Shown here: piece by piece, positions 7,157-10,629 of the stretch | Layout of the letters: each line of letters starts with the position of its first letter | Position numbering within the stretch: the first letter of the stretch is position 1 | NCBI RefSeq assembly: GCF_938017705.1 | Contig: NZ_CALIIS010000046.1 | Location: 1 to 10,629, forward strand | Direction: 5' to 3' | From: an uncultured Campylobacter sp. | GTDB lineage: Bacteria; Campylobacterota; Campylobacteria; Campylobacterales; Campylobacteraceae | DNA length: 10,629 nt | The notes under the pieces: generated by a model | Databases searched by the model: none | Told to the model about the DNA's origin: nothing | The model's input: the letters and a program-made list of their open reading frames with translations, nothing else | Program-made: the position numbers and the translations under genes

Positions 7157-7503
7157 AAATTTGATAGGCGTTTAAGCCCTCGCGCTGTGAAATTTTACGC
7201 GTCGAAGCGAAATCACCCGCCTAAATTTGATCGAAATTTTACGCGCCGCATCGAACGCTTGCTCAAATTTATTCAAAATTTTCACCCATTGCGGCAAATT
7301 TACTCGCCGGCTGCGCCTGTAAATTTTGCCGCTTTGTGCGTGTTTTGTTTAGCAGCCGTGCCTTTGCGGTGCGCACCTCGTTTTAAAACATAGCGCGATC
7401 GCTTGAAATTTCACGGCGCGACTTACAAACGGCGTGCGAAATCGCGCTTTGATTTTGCGTGCTGAAATTTTACCGAGCCGCACACGGCGCCTTTAAATTT
7501 AGC

Positions 7504-7557
7504 CGTTCTTGCAAGGCTCGTAAATTTAATCGTTTCTGCAAAGCCCCGTAAATTTTA
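7504..7557. repeat. Imperfect 27-bp tandem repeat
   Basis: Two adjoining copies, CGTTCTTGCAAGGCTCGTAA (from 7504) and CGTTTCTGCAAAGCCCCGTA (from 7531), each end in an AAATTT word. They differ at a few bases and one small indel. This shows that at least part of the AAATTT texture of the spacer arose by local duplication of word plus flanking sequence. Confidence 0.6.
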
Positions 7558-7680
7558 GCGCGACGCAAGTGCGGTTTTAAATTTAAACGCACAAGCTGTC
7601 CGCTAGCGGAGCGAAAAAGTAAAATTTAGCACCATTCGCGCCGCTTTACAAATTTTAAAATTTACCCAAATTTTAGGCCG

Positions 7681-7710
7681 GTCGCAGGTATACACTCGCT
7701 GTGCCGCGAC
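7681..7710 (-). terminator. Possible hairpin after the M16 gene
   Basis: On the minus strand, directly after the TAG stop at 7714, the arms GTCGC and GCGAC (7706-7710 and 7681-7685) can pair. The stem extends inward by about three pairs past a bulge, with a loop of roughly 12 nt. The DNA beyond reads CGGCCTAAAATTTT, so the T run is delayed and interrupted. It could end the M16 transcript, but it is weak by intrinsic-terminator standards. Confidence 0.3.
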
Positions 7711-7713
7711 GGA

Positions 7714-8973
7714 CTAAATTTTAAGCCCCTTTTTCGCGGCGACCTCGTCGCAAATGACGGAAAAGCTTAGGTTTGTAATCTCGTCGTGCGATCTGATGAA
7801 ATCGTTGAGCGCCCCGAGTTTTAGCGTCTCGATGCGCTTTAAATTTCGCTCGAACTCGCCGAATGTGTAGCCCTTGTAATACTCGCTCTGCGCGATCGCT
7901 GCGCGCTTAAACATCGTCTCTTTTTGCAGCACGGCGCTTCCGATCAGGAATTTTTTAGCGCTTTTTAGCTCCGTTTCGCTCACGCCCGAGGCGATAAATT
8001 TCGCGATCTCCTCTTTTACGAGCGCGGCGGCGTTTTGTAAATTTTCGTTTTTAGTCTGCAGATAGCCCCAAAACTCGCGGCGGCTAAGCTCGAAATCGCC
8101 GCGTGCATAGACCGAGTACGCAAGCCCATGCTTAACGCGGATGCGCTCCATCAGCCTGCTGCCGAAACCGCTGCTTCCGAGTACGAAAAGCGCGGTGTTT
8201 GCGATGAACTCCTGCTCCTTTGGCAGCGCAAAAGGCGCGCCGAAGTAGATGTAGGCCTGCTGCGTCTGCTCTTTTTGGATCTTTATTTTTTTCGCATCGC
8301 TCGGCGTGAAAAACGGCAGCTCGCGCTTTTCTCCGCTTGCAAAAAGGCTTAAAATTTCCGCGATTTTCGGGTTTTTATCGCTCACGTCGCCGCATAAAAC
8401 GACGTATAAATTCTCTAAACTCAGTGAGGCGAAAAACTCCCGCACGTCCTTCATAGTGATCCGCTCTATGCTCGCCTCGTCGCCTATGAGCGGCCGCTCG
8501 AGCCTCGTGCGCGGATACAGAAGCGCTTTTAGGTTGCACGTCGCGATGTAATCGAACTCGCTTTTTAGCACGGCGATCTCGCCTATGGTTTGCATTTTTA
8601 GCTTTTCCAGCACCGAGGGCGTTAGATTGGGCTCTTTAAGCAGCTCTCGCAGCATGTCTAAGCCGAAATCGAAGTGTTCTTTTAGGCAGTTTAGCTGGAT
8701 GCCGAAGGTTTCAAAATTGCTCGCAGCGCTGATCTCGACCGCGCGGATATCGAGCTTGCGGTGGAATTCGCTCACTCCTAGCGTCTTTGAGCCCTCGCCC
8801 AAAACGCCCGCGCAGATACGCGCAAGCCCCAAGATCTTCTCGCTCACTGCGCCGCTTGCTTTAAAAATTAGCTTGAAGCTCGCCACCGGCAGCGAATCGT
8901 CGAACTGATACAAAAAGTCGATTTTAGCGTTCTTGCCGCCTTTGGTCTTAAGTGAAATCTCTTTTTTTTCCAT
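7714..8973 (-). CDS. M16 (pitrilysin) family protein lacking the zinc-binding motif
   Basis: The 419 residues have the two-half layout of bacterial M16 peptidases. The N-terminal half includes IFKASGAVSEK (36-46), GLARICAGVLGEGSKT (49-64) and ISAASNFETF (81-90). The C-terminal half has GSSGFGSRLMERIRV (266-280) and GLAYSVYARGDF (283-294), the conserved R/Y-type region. In active members the text after GLA is HFLEH, the zinc-binding HxxEH; here it is RICAG (52-56), so both histidines and the catalytic glutamate are missing. It is therefore probably non-catalytic: either the partner of an active M16 subunit in a heterodimer or a structural protein. Related zinc-ligand-free M16 proteins occur in other Campylobacter, as far as I recall. 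No signal peptide is evident, so it is likely cytoplasmic. The ATG has AAAGGA 5 nt upstream. The gene stands between two large AAATTT-rich spacers and is likely transcribed alone. Confidence 0.88.
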   Translation of the reverse strand: MEKKEISLKTKGGKNAKIDFLYQFDDSLPVASFKLIFKASGAVSEKILGLARICAGVLGEGSKTLGVSEFHRKLDIRAVEISAASNFETFGIQLNCLKEHFDFGLDMLRELLKEPNLTPSVLEKLKMQTIGEIAVLKSEFDYIATCNLKALLYPRTRLERPLIGDEASIERITMKDVREFFASLSLENLYVVLCGDVSDKNPKIAEILSLFASGEKRELPFFTPSDAKKIKIQKEQTQQAYIYFGAPFALPKEQEFIANTALFVLGSSGFGSRLMERIRVKHGLAYSVYARGDFELSRREFWGYLQTKNENLQNAAALVKEEIAKFIASGVSETELKSAKKFLIGSAVLQKETMFKRAAIAQSEYYKGYTFGEFERNLKRIETLKLGALNDFIRSHDEITNLSFSVICDEVAAKKGLKI

Positions 8974-9574
8974 CGTTTTCCTTTATAAAATTTTTAAATT
9001 TTATCGCTCTTGCAGGCGCGGTTTTAAAATTTTGGCGCAGCCGCGCCGCTTTTGAAATTTACGCCTGGGCTTACTTTTAAAATTTTGCTAAAACGAGTTT
9101 TCAAAATTTTTTTTCAAACTCGCTTCTAAAATTTCGCGCTAGGGCAGTTTTGCCCGTACTGCTTAAAATTTTAAAATTTAATCGCGCCGCACGTTTTGTA
9201 AAAATTCAGCGCCCGAAACACCGCGCCGCGCAGTATTTGCAGTACGAGACGAAATATATCCGCGCCCAAATACGGCAAGCGTTGTAAACGAAATGTCTCT
9301 CAAGCGCCGTCTCCGTGGCATTGATCTTGCGGCGCAGAATTTTGCGTCCGCAAAATTTTAAGGCGAAATTCCACAGCAAAATGAAATTTTACCGTGCAAA
9401 TTCCGCTCGCGCCAGTAAATTTAAACCCGTACCGATATCAAAATTTAAATCCTGCGGCAAAATTTCACGCTCGCGATCACAAAAATTCGCTATCTGTTTT
9501 AAGACAAAATTCTACCGCTAAATTCTAGCCGTAAGCGCATAAATTCCTACCGCAAACGCGCAAAAGCCCGCACT
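8974..9574. repeat. Gene-free spacer with AAATTT words between mqnC and the M16 gene
   Basis: This 601-bp stretch shows no convincing gene or structural RNA. I count about 14 AAATTT words, clustered in 8974-9180 and 9350-9475. The block 9181-9345 is almost free of them and is more G+C-rich. Near the mqnC stop, AAATTC recurs with similar following bases (AAATTCTACCG, AAATTCTAGCCG, AAATTCCTACCG at about 9507-9553). A promoter for the M16 gene must lie here, but the A/T words hide any single -10 box. A plus-strand open frame at 9315-9521 is an artefact of these words, giving repeated KFY/KFH/KFK. Confidence 0.55.
9015..9047. other. Inverted repeat upstream of the M16 gene
   Basis: GGCGCGG (9015-9021) and CCGCGCC (9041-9047) are perfect 7-bp inverted arms around a 19-nt loop that contains TTTTAAAATTTT. 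A competing smaller hairpin, GGCGC-AGCC-GCGCC, uses 9034-9047. On the minus strand this lies about 40-75 nt before the M16 start codon, so it may be in the leader of that transcript or end read-through from mqnC. There is no clean T run on the minus strand. Confidence 0.3.
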
Positions 9575-10624
9575 CTAAGCGTACGTCTCCAAAATATCGT
9601 AGTTAGTGTTGCGCTTGGCGGGTATTTCGTCCACGTCGCGGATCAGCGCTATCATCTCGTCCTTGCTCATCCGAAAGCTCGCGCCCGCCGCCTTTACGAC
9701 GTTTTCTTCCATCATCGTGCTTCCAAGATCGTTCGCGCCGAATTTCAGCGCCAGCTGCCCGATGTAGCTGCCCTGCGTGACCCAGCTGCTTTGGATGTTT
9801 TTGAAATTATCCAGAAATAGCCGCGAGACGGCGAGCAGGCGCAGGTAGCGGTTCGGGCTTTGCTTTTTGATCTCCGGATGCTCGCGCAAAAGGCGGGTAT
9901 TTTGCCCTTGAAAACTCCATAAAATGAACGCTCGAAAGCCGCCCGTGCGGTCTTGCAGCTCGCGGATTTTTTCCCAGTGCTCTACGATCTCGCGCGTGCT
10001 CTCCAGCGTGCCGAACATCATAGTGGCGGTCGTTTTCATACCGATGCCGTGTGCCTCCTCGTGCACTCTAAGCCATGTGGCGCTGTCGCTTTTGCGCGGC
10101 GCTACGAGGTCTCGCACGCGGTCGCTTAAAATTTCGGCTCCGGCTCCCGGCATCGAGTAGAGTCCCTTGGCTTGCAGCCTGCGAAGCACTTCAATCGTGC
10201 TGATGCCGCTAAGGCGCGCGATATAATCGATCTCGATCGCCGAGAAGCCGTGGATCGTGATGCTCGGGTAATTTTTGCGGATGAACTCCACTAGATCCTC
10301 GTACCATTCGATTTTCAGCTTCGGATGGACGCCGCCTTGAAATAAAATTTGCGTGCCGCCCACGGCGATGAGCTCCTCGATCTTTTCGCCGATCTGCTCA
10401 AAGCTCAGCACGTAGGCGTCTGCGTCGCTTGCGTGGCGGTAAAATGCGCAAAATTTGCAATCCACCATGCAGGCGTTGGTGTAGTTTATGTTTCGATCGA
10501 TGATGAAAGTCGTGACGCGATCCGGATGCAGCTCGCGCTTGCGCGTAAACGCCGCTCGCCCAAGCTCGTTCAGATCGGCATGCTCTATTAAATTTAAGGC
10601 TTCATCTATACTTAGTCTTTTCAA
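9575..10624 (-). CDS. mqnC: Cyclic dehypoxanthinyl futalosine synthase (radical SAM)
   Basis: MqnC cyclises dehypoxanthinyl futalosine to its cyclic form in the futalosine route to menaquinone, the respiratory quinone of Campylobacter. The 349 residues carry the radical-SAM cluster motif C52-x3-C56-x2-C59 (ACMVDCKFCAFYRH), preceded by IDRNINYTN (42-50). Further family blocks are GGTQILFQGGVHPKLKIEWYE (within 89-109), HGFSAIEIDYI (125-135), PGAGAEILSDRVRD (159-172), FILWSFQGQNT (233-243), WVTQGSYIGQLAL (281-293) and GANDLGSTMMEENVVKAAGA (296-315). These separate MqnC from MqnE and the F420 enzyme CofH. The start used here is a TTG five bases from the right edge, giving KRLSIDEALNLIE as in related proteins. 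The ribosome-binding site lies outside the window, so an earlier start cannot be excluded. The rest of the pathway (mqnA, B, D, E) is not in this window. Confidence 0.95.
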   Translation of the reverse strand: MKRLSIDEALNLIEHADLNELGRAAFTRKRELHPDRVTTFIIDRNINYTNACMVDCKFCAFYRHASDADAYVLSFEQIGEKIEELIAVGGTQILFQGGVHPKLKIEWYEDLVEFIRKNYPSITIHGFSAIEIDYIARLSGISTIEVLRRLQAKGLYSMPGAGAEILSDRVRDLVAPRKSDSATWLRVHEEAHGIGMKTTATMMFGTLESTREIVEHWEKIRELQDRTGGFRAFILWSFQGQNTRLLREHPEIKKQSPNRYLRLLAVSRLFLDNFKNIQSSWVTQGSYIGQLALKFGANDLGSTMMEENVVKAAGASFRMSKDEMIALIRDVDEIPAKRNTNYDILETYA

Positions 10625-10629
10625 ATTTA

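Larger units (their letters stand above)
7145..7713. repeat. Gene-free spacer packed with AAATTT words (recG upstream)
   Basis: This 569-bp stretch contains no credible gene and no tRNA or other recognisable RNA. I count 19 copies of AAATTT, at 7157, 7190, 7223, 7234, 7265, 7276, 7296, 7321, 7406, 7465, 7495, 7522, 7550, 7579, 7622, 7650, 7658, 7668 and 7716. Random DNA of this length would hold fewer than one. Between them lie 10-30 bp of G+C-rich sequence. Many gaps are close to 10.5, 21 or 31.5 bp (11, 20, 31, 33). The minus-strand transcript of recG must start in this region, but no clear -10/-35 pair stands out from the A/T words. Confidence 0.6.

Noticed and set aside
6546..7175. 209-codon open frame on the plus strand opposite the start of recG
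   Set aside because: It is antisense to the well-supported RecG wedge domain, shows no recognisable domain, and lacks a convincing ribosome-binding site.
7109..7393. 94-codon plus-strand frame overlapping the recG start
   Set aside because: Same word-driven composition; partly antisense to recG and with no ribosome-binding site.
7599..7610. Perfect 12-bp palindrome TCCGCTAGCGGA as a terminator
   Set aside because: A hairpin from it would be very short and no T run follows on the minus strand; it is over 100 bp past the M16 stop.
7145..7713. CRISPR array reading of the regularly recurring AAATTT words
   Set aside because: The repeated word is only 6-8 bp, spacing varies from 8 to 85 bp, and no cas gene is present.
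8984..8990. TATAAA just before the M16 start as a -10 box
   Set aside because: It lies about 10 nt from the ATG and overlaps the ribosome-binding site, too close for a normal leader.
9315..9521. 68-codon plus-strand frame in the spacer after mqnC
   Set aside because: The peptide is a string of K/R/F/S produced by AAATTT-type words, with no ribosome-binding site or family resemblance.

Overview
All seven recognisable genes in this window lie on the minus strand, so it reads right to left: mqnC, an M16-like peptidase homologue, recG, a small uncharacterised gene, hisS, speA and the 5' part of cysE. The proteins look like epsilonproteobacterial (Campylobacter) versions. Evidence is the futalosine-pathway menaquinone enzyme MqnC, a short RecG core, and the hisS-speA-cysE order that I recall from Campylobacter jejuni. 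The G+C content is close to half, and the word AAATTT or TAAAATTT is extremely frequent. This points to a high-GC oral-type species such as C. gracilis or the C. rectus/showae group. The genus is well supported; the species is inference.

Right part (8974-10629): mqnC occupies the right edge. It is followed by about 600 bp without a gene, full of AAATTT words. Middle (7145-8973): an M16-family protein that has lost the zinc-binding HxxEH motif, then about 570 bp of gene-free DNA with 19 AAATTT words, many about 10, 20 or 30 bp apart. Centre (4181-7144): a RecG helicase of 987 residues instead of about 600. The extra ~380 residues sit in the linker between the wedge domain and the helicase core. 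They consist of two low-complexity arrays, one with a hexapeptide rhythm and one with a pentapeptide rhythm (xxxxQ). Left (1-3966): a small soluble protein resembling an uncharacterised family, then a likely operon hisS-speA-cysE behind a TATAAT promoter. Its genes are joined by two 4-bp ATGA overlaps.

Functionally the window is mostly housekeeping: menaquinone synthesis (mqnC), replication-fork repair (recG), tRNA charging (hisS), polyamine synthesis (speA) and cysteine synthesis (cysE). I see no mobile element, CRISPR array, phage gene, tRNA or rRNA. The strongest unusual signals are the repeat-built insertion in RecG, the similar AAATTT-rich texture shared by part of that insertion and the gene-free spacers, and the degenerate M16 protein.
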